From Numida meleagris (Eukaryota > Chordata > Aves > Galliformes > Numididae), in NCBI RefSeq assembly GCF_002078875.1, contig NC_034419.1, forward strand, positions 17,329,090-17,393,089: DNA of 64,000 nt. The letters run 5' to 3'. A model generated the notes under the pieces. It had not been told where the DNA came from, ran no database searches, and was given only the letters and a program-made list of their open reading frames with translations. Positions 29,589 through 42,103 of this stretch are shown in pieces. Each line of letters opens with the position of its first letter. The first letter of the stretch is position 1. A program made the position numbers and the translations under genes.

Positions 29589-32500
29589 AAACGTTTCTGA
29601 GTGGTTTGAGACTTCTAAGTAAAGAAAAGGGGAGAGGAGGACTAATCTGCAGGTTTGAAGTTTGCACGTGAGAAATGCTTGTGGCAGGGGTTATGTCTGC
29701 CTCTGATTGTCCAGAGTTCACAGGACTCCAGATCTGTGAATAACTCTTCTGGTTGTGGGTTGATTCAGCAGGGAAAAAATCACAGTCGGCTCCAAGGGAG
29801 AAAAGTTATCGAGCTTGATCTCTGTTTTACTGAGAATTTTAGATTTCAGGTTAAAAAATAACAAATCCCCCCCAAAACCCAACACCCTTATCACCAAGCT
29901 CATGGAGCCCTGAGAGCACAAACCTAAAGGTTCGAGCAGCAAAGGTGAATGGAAGAACAGCCCCTGGAGTCTTCAAATGTTCAGGGTGGTGACTGTGGCT
30001 CTAGCTTTCAAAATGGAGAATTTGTCTGAATGAGCAGACCATGTTCTGACTAATTTTGGCAAATCTCATAAATGCATGAGTTTCTCAATCCTATTATTTA
30101 TGAGTGTAAATTTATCTGCATCCCTCCCTGCTGAATGTTCTGAACATTAACATTTTCTCGCATCTGCAATTTAAGTTTCCACGTAAGGAAAAGAAACTTT
30201 AAACTCAACCAGCTCATTTCATCAACCTGTTATCAGTGCCCGTTGTATTTTCAGGTTTCTGTCAGCTTGACAAGACAGAGCTGAGCCATTTCTTCTTATA
30301 ATCATGATAATAACTGCTAAAAACTGATGGATTTTTGCTGCAGTTGAAAATACAGACTAATTCTTGCCATAATTATCAAGTCTTTAAATGGTAATTGCAC
30401 ACTGTTGCCATCTATCTGCTGTCAAATTTATTTCAGTAATTGACCTCCTAGTCCAGGAATTAGAGACAGCCTTTGATTATTGGTTCAATTAGTCTTGAAG
30501 CAGCATGTCTCTTTTTATTCTTCTCTTTTTTTTTCAGCGGTGGGGGTGGGCTGTGTGTGTTATTTTAGTTGTCCAGGCAGCTGAAGAAGATGCTAAGAAT
30601 GTCACTGAGTAGTTCTTATCGTCATCACTGTCTGACTGTATTCACTAAGTCCCATTTTAACCGCTGCATGCAGTTATACTGAGGTTTTGGATGAGAAAAT
30701 ATTGACTGGTTTTGTGGTTTTCCCTTAGTTTCACCATGTCATGATGCTTTTCTTGGGCAAGGGAATGAGTTGTACTACAGCAGCAAAGCCCATTGGCTGT
30801 GTTCTGACAGAAGACAGCAGTTTGGCTATTCCCTCGTGCTGAAGGCTCCCAAATACTCCAAATGGAGCTGTTCCCATCAGGCTGAGTGCTGCTTGGTGCG
30901 TTTTGTTGCAAACGTGCAATTTTACATATGAATTATGTTGCTCCCTTGCCTCAGGGAACACGGTTGGGAGCCTGGGCTGGGGCCCGTGAAAGAGATTTCT
31001 GTTTCTAGGACCCCCTATGAGGCAGTGGGGAGATCTTGAATTTGGTGTTTGCAGCTCAGGTTCAATGTGATTTAGTGCAACAAGTGAGATACCCGCTGCT
31101 TTCCCAAGCCATGACCCACTCATGGTGCTCACCAGTCTGTTTTCAGCTTCTCCACATAATTGCTTCCAGTTATACCTACAGAACAGCTCCATGGATATAT
31201 GCAGCAACTGCTGCTCTGCTTTTCCCCATGTAAATGAACGAAAATGCATGCCAGCAAGGGCCAAATGTGACTGTTGCTTATCGACAACTTAGGCTCTTTT
31301 TTTCCTTTGTGAAAAGGATGTAAAGCCCTCCCTGGGCTCCCACTGCTGTTTGCTGTGGCTGTGCTGGGTTTGTTGCTGGGACAGGAGCTGGCGGTCCGCT
31401 CTGTGGTCTTCATTCTGCCCTCACCCCATTCCCCAGACTCCTTTACCACACATTTACCCATTTTCCACATGGAAATTCAGCACGTCCCACCAGTTTGTGT
31501 GGGAATATGTGCTATTGCATTTGATGCATGAACGCGAATGTTTGTGTGGCAATAGTAGAAAATGAGCGAAAGAAAACAGAAATCTGTTTGTTGGTTTCTG
31601 CTCTGAAAGGAACAGCAAGCAATAAAACCCCTTACACGTAACAGAGACCTGATTGAGGCTTTAGAATCACTTCTTTTCAACAGTATTTTATCCAGTTCTG
31701 TCTTAATTCTAGTCATCCTTGGGCGGCGTCGCTGAGTTGCACTGCAGCCTGCACTCCCAGGCTGGCAGTGGGCAGTGCAGTGCAGCTGTCTGTAACACAG
31801 CCCTCTTCTGCAGCCCAAAGCATCTGCTGGCGGTGCAAACTAAAGCCCTTCTAGGGTGGTTAATTCCACGCTCTCACCGTGTGATAACTGTTGGTGGTTT
31901 TTCTCTTTTTCATAAAAGGAACCAATCCTCCTAGGGGGCCCCAATGCAGAATCCCACGTTCTGTGGTGTTCACCTGGCATTCCCACTGCCTGCTTTTATC
32001 CCCAATCCCTTCTGTTCTTTGCCACGGGGAGCAGAAAAGCAAGTGTTGCTGTGGTTATACGGGGGAAATAGGCAGATGCTGCAACGTGCATGATGACTCT
32101 TCCAGGAAATGCTTCAAGATAATTACAAGCGGCAATTGTGCCAGGGATATTGCTTGTTCCTGTGTCTCTTCAGATAATAAGTTTTATAACCTCCTTGGCT
32201 GTGTCCTCTGGAAGGATTTGAGGACATAGTGATTGTAGGAAATCACCTGACATTATTATTTCCCTGGTTTTCTCCCTCCTGGACTGAAAGAAGCCTTCTC
32301 TGTACCTCACTGATGTGTGCTCTGACTCTCTTGCCTCCAGTTCTTGACTCTAAACTGCGTTTCAGCATCTATTTTTTATTCTTGAAACTTTTGCTCCTTG
32401 AGGATTTGAGACTAGACCTTAAGAAACAGTGAAAACATCCCAGCCCAGCTCTGAAACTCTTGTTTAGAAGCAGCAGCCTGACCTGCACAAGTTCTTGTTA

Positions 32501-33687
32501 CCCATTTGTGTAGAGAAGCAGGTGTATTTTGATATTACGCTTCATTGTCTCCTTGGATGTGTGCACCTAAAGCTCAGCCCTATCTGTGCAGAGCACCTCC
32601 TGCATGAGCAGCAGATTTCCATCCGGATCTGCCTCCTCGCAGCTTCTTCAGGTGTGGTCAGGCAGACCATATGGGGACAGGAGTTCACTGGTGTTTGTTC
32701 TCCTCCAGTGTTCCCATAGCGGTGGGACTGGGCCCCAGCAGCATGGCCTGGGGAGGAGGACCCTGGGACTGAGGTGTGACCCAGAGGCCTGACCCAGCTG
32801 AGGCTGGAAGAGTCCTTTCTCAATGGATGCTCCAACCAATGGTTGGGCAGCAAGATTCAGTGCTTAAAAAATATTTTTTAAAAAAATCCCACAGCAAGAA
32901 ACCTCCTCCGCTCTTCTTTTAACATGAGTTACTCTTCTTGCAAAAGCTCTGGAGAAGCACAGATTTAAGGCATGTGCAAGGGACTCTGAGCTGCAGGGTT
33001 TCCTCTTTACTAGGATCTACTCCTGCTGTGGTTGCAAAGGGTGTGCCCAGGCCTCACCTCAGATGTTTGTAGGGAGACTGAGCATCATGCGTGAGCTTGG
33101 TAATTAGCGGTGGAAGGACCATCCCTTCCAATCTGGCCTTCAGTCAATTCATTCATTATGTTATTAAAAAAGCATAAACAATCAGGGAATTCAGAATCCC
33201 CCCCTCTCTGTAGCTCAGCCATTGCATCAGAGTTGCCAAATATCTTTTTTTCCCCCGCACAAAGCAACAAGCTTAGCTGCTTCTCTGAGACTATTCATTT
33301 TCACCACATCAGGAACTTATTAATTCTTGATGAGAATTCAAGCATTAATCAATTCTTGATTGAGTTCTCCCCGGAGGGAAAGAGGAGAAACTGGGCCAGA
33401 TTTGCCTTTTGGCTGCTTTGAGTTCTGTCTCTGACTGAACACACATGGCAACAGTGGTATAATCAGTCTGCTTTGCTTCTGCTCCATATCAAATGCATCT
33501 TCACAGCTAATGTAGAACTCTGAAGACAATCTCCTTGCTAAAGGAAAAAGCCGTCTGATGAGAAGAAAGCATCTGAGCCCCTGCAGTGCCTTTACCTCTG
33601 CAGAACTGCAGCAGCCACAGCAGGAACTGGGGAGAATGGCCTCAGGGTTGCTCTGGTGGAGGTCAGGTGTGCACAGAGCTGCCAAGG
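29589..33687. other. Intergenic, mostly unique sequence
   Basis: About 4.1 kb without a recognisable gene. It includes an AT-rich conserved-looking block at 30040-30500. The longest chance open frame of the window (minus strand, 30731-31264) also lies here and was rejected. No repeat family recognised elsewhere. Confidence 0.6.
30040..30500. promoter_or_regulatory. Candidate conserved non-coding element
   Basis: AT-rich unique sequence with dense homeodomain-type cores: ATAATTAT at about 30369, GTAATTGC at about 30391 and GTAATTGAC at about 30437. It sits next to E-box-like and CCAAT-like words. The composition resembles developmental enhancers near neural genes; conservation could not be tested. 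Confidence 0.25.
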
Positions 33688-33802
33688 CAAAAAAAAAAAA
33701 AGAGAGAATATATACATATATGCATATGTATGTGTGTGTGTATATATGTACATACAATTAACACACATATATATAAATGAATATATGTATGTGCGTATAT
33801 GT
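33688..33802. repeat. Poly-A followed by a degenerate TA/TG/CA microsatellite
   Basis: About 13 A, then GAGAGA, then alternating purine-pyrimidine runs mixing (TG), (TA) and CATA units. The open frames here, rich in Tyr, Ile, His and Val, come from this repeat. Confidence 0.85.
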
Positions 33803-34560
33803 GTCTATCTTCCTTTTGCTTTGTGTGTAACTGCTGTACTGTGGGACCCATCTAGCAGGTAAAGATGAAGAAGGACGGAGCTCTGGGAACCTAGCTCAAG
33901 CCTGATGAGGGGCAAAGAGCCTCCATCCTCTGCTGGTCCACCGTCATGGTCAATGTAGATGCAAGGATGTCTGATTTCTGCAGTGGGGTCTGACATCAGC
34001 CCCTCACTTGCTGTTAAGAAGTCTTTATATTGAAGCTATTTGCCTTCTGTGCAAACCTTTCAAGTATGCTGACTGCATTTAATATAAAGCAAGTCAGATA
34101 TTCAATCTGAGATTTCCTTGTGGTTTGATTTAGTCATGGTATACTGAGGAATTTACATTTAGATTTATACAGCTGACCCACTTCCTTGTAACTATTTTGC
34201 AGAAGAAGGAAATTTCCCTCTGAGATTTGTAGAGCTGTTTAGATAAATTATACTTGACAGCTCTATGTCATTTATTTTATGACTCTCTTGCAATGAATTA
34301 GAAATAATTTACCATTGTTCTAAAGATTTGCCCTATTTTCATAGAGATCCAAACATCCTTTATTTTTCTTACACTTCTCATGAAAAATAAAATGTGATGA
34401 CTTCAATTCAAGGTGAATTAGACATGGCACAAACTCTGAAGTGATGCATACAAGATATTGAATTTGAGCTGCACTTTCATTCTCAGTTTGTGTGTCTCTT
34501 AACTTGGGTGTGTGGATTTTTTTTCCAGTAAGTTTGCTGTTGTTTCCTTTTCAGAAGAGG
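33803..34560. other. Intergenic, no feature recognised
   Basis: Unique, moderately AT-rich sequence between the microsatellite and the pyrimidine tract. Confidence 0.6.
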
Positions 34561-34636
34561 CCTTCTTCCTTCTCCTCTTTCTTTCTTCTTCCTTCTCTTT
34601 CTTTCCTCCTTCTCCTCTTTCTTCTTTCCTTCTCCT
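34561..34636 (+). repeat. Pure pyrimidine tract, 76 nt
   Basis: An uninterrupted run of C and T built from TTCC, TTTC and CTCC units. It is a polypurine-polypyrimidine tract able, in principle, to form a triplex. Confidence 0.95.
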
Positions 34637-35447
34637 GGTTGAGGTAGTGGCACACATGGAGGTTTGGGTTTTTATGAACTGCTCTCCATCCCCTCCAGAA
34701 GGAGAGCACCTTTTTTCCAGCCCTCTCAGCTATGTAGTGCGAGTAGCTGAGTGCAAAGGGTAGAAAACAGCTTAAAAAAAAAAAAGGTCAGTAAGAGACT
34801 GAGGGAGCACTTCACATGAAAATGTCAGCAATGAAATGGAGATTTATCAATTCTAGTGCCCTGTATAAACAGACATGAGGAATTGTAGCTGGTCACTTAC
34901 GACCATGTAAATTTAATTAAATTGGTATTGCTTGCAGGAAATATAGAGTATTGAATATGACAATTAGTGGCTCTTTCTGCTCTTTTGGAAGAAGGAAGCA
35001 AGCAGAAGGCACGGGGAAATGGCACTTAGATCATAGTGCATTACCCTTGTCAGTCACAGACAATTAATACAAATGAGCCATCAGCGTTTGAGTTCAATTT
35101 TCTATCAGCTAAAATACGAGCTGGGGCACTTGGCCGTGCCTGCTGGGAAAACTAACCACACAGGATGCTGCTGCCTGTGTTCTGCAGTGTGTGTGTGTAC
35201 GTATGGCCAGCAAGTCTAAGCCAGTTCTATAACATCCTTTAGACAGGACAGGAGGGACAAGAAGTGTAACAAGTGCAGCAGAGGGTTTGCTGGCAGTGCT
35301 CCCATCCTCCCCAGCACGGCGATGCTGCTGCCTCGCAGGAGGGGCCCATTTACATCTGGAGTGGTTCAGAGGTGGTTAAGTGACAGCTCGTGAAGTTGGG
35401 CTCTGTTAAATGGACAGGTCTGGGTAACGGGCACCTAAAATTTTTAA
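34637..35447. other. Intergenic, no feature recognised
   Basis: Unique sequence with a short (GT)n run near 35189. Sequence just left of the LINE relic may still belong to it. Confidence 0.55.
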
Positions 35448-35735
35448 GAGCTGGCTGAGCTACTCTTTGGATCATTAATGTTTATTTTTAATAAGTCTTG
35501 GATCGCTAGGGAAACTTCGGTAGGCTGGATGAAAACTCATGTTCTGCCATTATTTAAAGAGGGCAAATGGGATGACCCGAGTAATTATAGGCCTGTCAGA
35601 GGAGTATTCAATCAATATGTGTTTCATACCGCAAAATGTAAGGTCGTACAACCAAGAATAATGAATGTAGCTGATACTTGCAGGATAGGAGATCTTATCC
35701 TGAGCATCAGTGTACAAGAGGAAATGGCTGAATAA
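35448..35735 (+). mobile_element. Relic of a CR1/L3-type LINE ORF2 with an internal deletion
   Basis: One frame without stops reads ELAELLFGSL, IFNKSW, then VLPLFKEGKWDDPSNYRPV. This is the conserved start of the reverse transcriptase domain of CR1/L3-type LINEs (consensus of the form W..A.V.PLFKKG...DP.NYRPV). Soon after, at about 35631, the frame reads AKCKVV, resembling the post-RT segment KCKVL. The catalytic core, including the YADD motif, that should lie between them is missing. It is an old, inactive fragment. The RT part is clear; the KCKV match is weaker. Confidence 0.72.
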
Positions 35736-38700
35736 GTCTGGAGAGAGCACTGCTCTTTCTCTCTGCTCCTGGGGAAGGCGAGGCAGCGATGCTGCCATCC
35801 TGTTCTGCTGCTCACAACTTACAAAGCCAGCTGAAAATTCAAGGGGAGTTCAGAGAAAAAAACAGCTGAATAATTAAAAGGTTTGCAGTCCAGCCATATA
35901 TATATGAAACTGGCGTTATGTTGAAGCTGCAGGGGAAAGTCAAAGGACTTTCCCAGTTGATCTGTAATGATTCATACTGGGATATCGGTGGCAGAAAATG
36001 CAGTGACTGCAGCTTGGACTTGGAGAGCTCAGGCTAAAAACAGTGTGCATCAGGCTCATTAATTATTGAGCGGATAAATTAGTATTGCAGCAAATCTCCT
36101 CCACTGAGTTTCTCTGTGATAATCTCTATTTGTTTTATAAAGGTATCTTCCCTAGTCCAACCATCGCCCATGGCCTTTGAACTGGGAATGACCTTGGCTG
36201 GTCTTTTCCTGGTTCAGGACTGCAGCTCGTGGCCACAGGGGTCAGAAGAGCTTTGCTGGTGACTCTGATGGGTTTGGGCATGGGGTTACCCCCTCGGTGC
36301 ATCTCGCTGTAGGACCTCTGCAGTCAAGGGAAGGGAATAAGAAACGTACATCTGCAACAAAATGGGAAATTGGTAGTCAGCCCTTCAGAGTGCCAGGATC
36401 TTCCTGACCACCAGGCTCAGGGGTGATGTGTACATAAGCTCCTCTATTATTTGTAGCTGTCTAAATGCAGGCTAAAGGCTATTTTTTGAAGGCACAGTGT
36501 AAATCTACCTTGAGTCCTATTTTTAGCATCTTTACAGGAGGTCAGAATGCACAGGTGTCTACAGACTCTGCAAAATCTAAAAATGTTTTCCAGGTATAGC
36601 ATTTTCTAAATTACTGTGGAAAACTCACGCTCTTCCAAGTTTTTAAGCAACCATTGAAATCCTGCATGGCCCAGATTCCTTTCTAGCTTCCTTTCATTGC
36701 TAAATCAATTGATTTCATCAGTAACACTACCTGCCCTGTGTTTCATCTCTAGTTATTTGTTGGATCTTCTGTATGAAAATACTGTACAGTACGATTTGAA
36801 CATTTATAATGCATTTACGAAGTTAAAAATAACGTTAAGGATGTTAAAAGTATATAAAGTAATGTTAGAAAATAACCACCAATGTCTTTATGAAAAAAAA
36901 AAGTCATGAGAATCCCACAGTCCTGGAGGTACTTTGTTTGGAAGAGATTCCAAGATGGCAGAGTAGGACTATTGTTTGGGTACAACTCTCCTGATTTTCC
37001 ACGTGAAGTTAAGGTGAAATGGAAAAAAAGAAAATCTGTGGTGGGAATAAAGGTGTGTCTGACAAATTTCACCATTAATACATATATTTAAGTATATATA
37101 TTTTTTCAAGTGAAATTTTCATTTGGAAGAGTACACATGACATTTAGGTTTGGAGTTTGAATCAATATCCACTGTTTCTGAAAGATCAAAACTAAATGAA
37201 GTCCTTCAAATCTTTCACTGGGGAAAAATACAGGTCTCATGTTTAGTAGCACACTTCCACTCTCCCCCAGGTTTTCTGCCATCCATTTAATTCCTGGGCA
37301 GGTGAAATTTAATATTGATATTTCTCCCAAAATAGGCCAATATTTGTCTCCTAGCTCTAGCTACTCGTAAAGAAACACTTCAGGAGGCTGAAGTCCCTCG
37401 GTGCAACGGACAATCATCCCAGTACAGAGCTGTTCTGAAGGGAGCAATGCTCCGAGCGGCTTTGACAACCCATTCGTCTCTCTCCTGCTGTGTTGAGGTT
37501 ACACCTTGCTGCATTCTCTAGAATGTATTTGTTTCCAGAACTTCACTTTCGCAGACTTTCCTTTGACTTTCCCTATCCTTTTATTTCTTCCAAATTGCAG
37601 ATTTTCTCCTCATTCTTTCAAACAGCAAAACTTTGTAACTTTGCTTATTATCATATTTGTAAGGTTATTATAATATTTACTGTAGACCTTCATACTCAAA
37701 GTGTTTGTATGGAGGTCTACTAGAATTAACATATATCTGGGAGTCTAATTTGGCTCTTCCTCATGACTGGTAAATCAATTTCTGCTTATGTGAAGTTAAT
37801 GAGCCTGATTATCAATGCTCCTTTGGCTAGTCGATGGAATTCCATTGATCTGGGTGGAACCATATCAAATCTATCAGTTAATTTCTAATCAACAGATTCC
37901 CGGTCAATGGAATATAATTGGTAGAACTGAATCACTTTCAACCCAAAACAATTAATAACTAACTTTTTTATTTTTCTGAGTATGCATAATTTCTTCAGAT
38001 CTTAAAGCTTCTTAATGTGTTCCATAAAGGAAATGAACATTATTTTCAATGTTTTAGTTGTTTGTTTTTTTTTAATGAGGGCTTTTTTCTTTTGTACTGA
38101 CAAAAGAGAGCATCTTTGCAACTGCAATGTTGTTTAATGGCATCAGTAATGTTCAGAATATCATTAATTGATATGATTTTGTCAATTGTAGCCAGTTGGA
38201 GTTAAAGAGGAAAAGAATTTGTTCTTTGGCTGGATGACATTGTACTCTGCTTCCAAGTCCTCAAAAAGATAAAATACAGTGTGTAACTATTTTAATGCTT
38301 TCAAATGTGCTTTCCATAATGAAGCAAAACCAGAATCAACGAGCAGCCAATGTTCAATTTTTGTAAAACTTATGGAAGTCACTTTTCTAAAGGGTTTATA
38401 ATGAAATCTTCATTATTGTAAAATGCACATATTTTGAGCGTTGTCAGGCTGACTTTCATTGGTGTTCGTGCTAACATATATTAATTGACAAATGACTTTG
38501 AATTACACGGAGCTGTAATTTCATGTAGGGGTTCTGGTTCTTATATGAGTCACTTGGGAGTGAATTATCAGAAACTAAATATGAAATTTTGATCATATAA
38601 CCTGATTTGTTCTCTTCTTTAGTATCATGTATACTTACGAGGAACTATAGCCAAGGGAAACAGATGAAACAGAGATTTCTTAGCAGTGAATATTGACTGC

Positions 38701-41700
38701 CAGTACATGATTTTCAGAGAAACATCAGTCACAGAAGAGCACTGGGAGCCACCTGCAGCATCTCTCTATTATGGCCTTTGAAGCCGTGATGTTTTAGAGC
38801 TGTAAGTGGAAGATCAGGGGGATAGGAGTGGAGGGATATGTCTCTGTGTGCTGGTTACCATCAGCATGTTCTAACATGGCATCCTCTGCTGTGTGCTAGG
38901 ATGAGCTAGGGGGCTCCTCTGTTGGATTAAAATTGTGAAACTTGTGTTCTTCAGTGAAAACCTAGCAGAGAGAGCAGCCTGGTGCTAGGAGGAGAAAGAG
39001 CAAAGAGCAGAATCCCAGCCCTGGGACCCTGACCTGCACTGAGCTGAGCAGCAGGGCCAGCACCACCTCCATCTCTTGCTGCTCCAGCAGCATCTCCTGG
39101 GGAGCACTGCACAGGCGATGAAAGCACACATGCAGGCATGCAGCTCCAGCTCAGAGGCTACAGCCACATAGTTTTTTAGACATGAATGTATCCCTTATAT
39201 TTTATTCTCTCCTGGTTATTATTTTTATCATTGCCATTTTCCCTTGAAAGTGGTAATTATTTTATGTTCATGCTTCAGCCTTTATCAATTGATGCAATCA
39301 TAGCTTTGAATGCTACAGAAGAATTCCACTGAGGGCAATATCTCTTTGTGGCCAGCATAAATGCAATGAGAGGAGTCCTGTGTGGGGACTGTTTATTTTT
39401 CTGATTTGCTGCCTAACGAGTTATCTGAGTTGCGCTCTCATTTTCAGAATAACTCTTTTTTTTTTTTTGTATGCGATACAAATGTGTAATTACAAATCTT
39501 AGCAGTCTTCTTAATAAGGATTTAGTACCCAGGAATATGGAACAAGGAGGAAATAGCAGTTACATTTTTCCAGTCACTAGTTTTCAATGTTTAGGCTGAA
39601 GTATGCTAACAGAAATATTATTGATTAGCTTTCAGGGTAAAAAATTAGGTATGTTTGCACAGATACGTTCAGCATCATTGTCTATTGACTAAACGTAGTA
39701 ATGATAGATAAGATACAAGTGTGATAAGCATATCTTCTTGACTGAAGCAATGGCCTTCATTAACTTTAATAATGAAGTAAGTGTACTAACACTCAAGTCC
39801 TAGAGCCCTTCTGCATAAGATTTGAATCTTACAGTCTTACCTAATGCAAGCTTTCCGACAATATATCTTCAGTAAAACATGCCTCATGCTGCTGTGAGAG
39901 ACAGCTCGCTCAGGGAAACAGAGCAGAGAAGGAAAGAAACTACTCGCAGGAGCAACTTTGGCAAAGCATGAGAAAAACATGTCTCTTTCACATTAATAAT
40001 TGATTATTGAGTTTACTTTCACAATTGGTTAGAAAATGTGAATGCCACTTCATTTTCCTGGGCAGCTCTGCTTTCTGAGGTGGTTGTTCTGTGCTTTAGT
40101 TGTATGAGACCCTTCCCGTGGGTCATTTAAATCATTGCTTCCCAGTGTGAGCACGAGTAGCGAGTGTGTGCCTGTGGTGGGCTGACTATTGGCTGCAGTG
40201 CAGCAAGCAGCAATAAACACACTCAGATGGATTTTGGCACTTTATTGGATGAGAGTCCTGTTTCTGAGTCTTTAAATGATTAGCCTTCGTTGAAGGGTTC
40301 TAACTTAATTCTGGAGGTTTGGGGGTCGTTGCTTTGAGATTGCAGTTCACACCAGCTCTTCACACCTTAGAAGTGCGTATTTAGGCCCAGGTGATGTGTT
40401 CACCTTGTGGGGGTATTCACTGTGTTGCAATGAGGTTGCCTGGGCCAGCTCCATTCCTTCTGGAGTTTCCATGCAGAGGAATTTGGCTCGTTCCTGTGAT
40501 GAATTAATGGGCCAAAAAGATGAACTGCTTTAATCATAATTGCATGTTCATGAACCAAATTTCAATATCTTTAAGTGCAAGAGATAATAATAATTGCAAA
40601 AGTCATATTGCAGAGAGTGATTTCAGTCTCTAAAATCACTCTGAAAAGACAACCCCACTCAACCAAGTAATTTGTGTGGCTGCATAAATATTCCCTGTGT
40701 TCCTTAAAGCATTTCTTTTTCTCCTGAAGTCTGCAAATTACGCTTTCATGAGATGCTGTACAAACTAACTACTACGTCTATTCAGAGTATGATAATATCT
40801 CCTCGCCTTCGAATGAAATATTTGACCCTTGAGAATCTGGCGGTATCTTGCCTCATAAAATACCCGAAAATTGAGTAAGATCTTAAGCTTTATTATGTAC
40901 GTATAATACTAGTACCTGTGGGATTATGTGTAGTAACCTTATTTACAGAACCTTAAGATGTATTTGCTGAATATAATTTAGGCTAGGACAACTGTGGAAC
41001 ATGTGTTTATAATCTCTTTTTCTTGTGAGACTTGATCTGCAAAATATCCCAGAGCTCTTATCTCAGGCAAAGTACGCACATCTCCAGCACAAGCTGAGCA
41101 CACCTTCAAATCCTAACATTTTGCAGCAGCAGGCATAAAACCTGCACCTGGTGCAATGTAGTAAGTCAGTCTCCTGGGCTGCATTGTGTCTAAGTCCTTT
41201 TTTTTTTTTTTTTCTAAATGCAAAGAAATTGTAAAGAAATGTAGCTTCTCTTGTAAAACATACGTCGTGGATGCTGCAGCCATAGTAACACTTCTGTAGA
41301 AGCTGGAATAGGGCCATGAATTTTCAGGTACCAGAGAAATCCTTTCGAGACCTAATGCTGATGAAAAGAGTGAACTTCCTTCCAAAAGTGCACTGCCTCT
41401 GATCTGGAAGCAGAACTTCCTCTGGCGAAACATTAAAGGAGCCACTGTCCTCAGAAGCACGGCCCAGGGAGGGATTCCTCACTGGGCTACGGCCACACGT
41501 GAGACCATCCCAAAATGAAATCCAGTCCCCAAGGAAGAAAGGGAAAAAAAGCAAACCACATACAAACGATAAGAGGGCCTACATTTCACTGCCAACCTGG
41601 GAACGGATTTCATAGCCTTACTTTGCGGGTAAGTTACAGAATCTGTTTCTCAGAAGATGTATACGCCTTAACTGCTCACTCTGGCAGAGATTCCTCTTGG

Positions 41701-41876
41701 CCAAAATCTGGATACCGGCTAGGGCTTCGCAAAGTGTCCTGGTGTTATTCATGGGGATGCTGACTTGAAACATTTGAGATGTAAAGGGCAAAGCAGCTTT
41801 TATCTCAGAAGAGATGGGGGTTTCCAAATATTTTATTTTTCATCTGATCCTCCTAGGAGTTCCTTTCACAGATAAA
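35736..41876. other. Intergenic, about 6 kb, with one AT-rich candidate regulatory block
   Basis: Mostly unique sequence. It contains T13 at 39456-39468, T16 at 41198-41213, a CAG/CTG-rich patch near 39000-39130 and the AT-rich block at 37800-38640. No exon or repeat family was recognised. Confidence 0.6.
37800..38640. promoter_or_regulatory. Candidate conserved non-coding element
   Basis: AT-rich unique block with repeated homeodomain-type words, including TTAATTGA at 38164-38171 and again at 38481-38488, plus AATTAATAAC at about 37948. There are no repeat features or long open frames. It resembles enhancer-type conserved DNA; not verifiable here. Confidence 0.25.
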
Positions 41877-42103
41877 TAGAATTATAGAATCATAGAATCC
41901 TTAGAGTTGGAAGGGACCTCTGAGGGCCATCTAGTCCAACTCCCCTGCAGTGCACAGGGACACCACAGCTAGAGCAGGTTGCCCAGGGCCTGATCCAGCC
42001 TGGCCTTGAATGTGTCCAGGGATGAGGCATCAAGCACATCACTAGGCAACCTGTTCCAGTGCCTCACCACCCTCACTGTAAAAGATTTTTTCCTTATATC
42101 TAA
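41877..42103 (-). mobile_element. CR1 LINE 3' fragment, minus strand
   Basis: It starts with the reverse complement of the CR1 tail (TATAGAATCATAGAATCC), then AGAGTTGGAAGGGACCTC, GTCCAACTCCCCTGCAG and further CR1 3' sequence, ending about TTTTTTCCTTATATCTAA. This is the best preserved and longest CR1 piece in the window. Confidence 0.95.

Noticed and set aside
30731..31264. Longest open frame in the window, minus strand, 177 residues
   Set aside because: No recognisable domain, no splice context, low-complexity-free but unlike any family I know, and in an intergenic region. Chance length for 64 kb is plausible.
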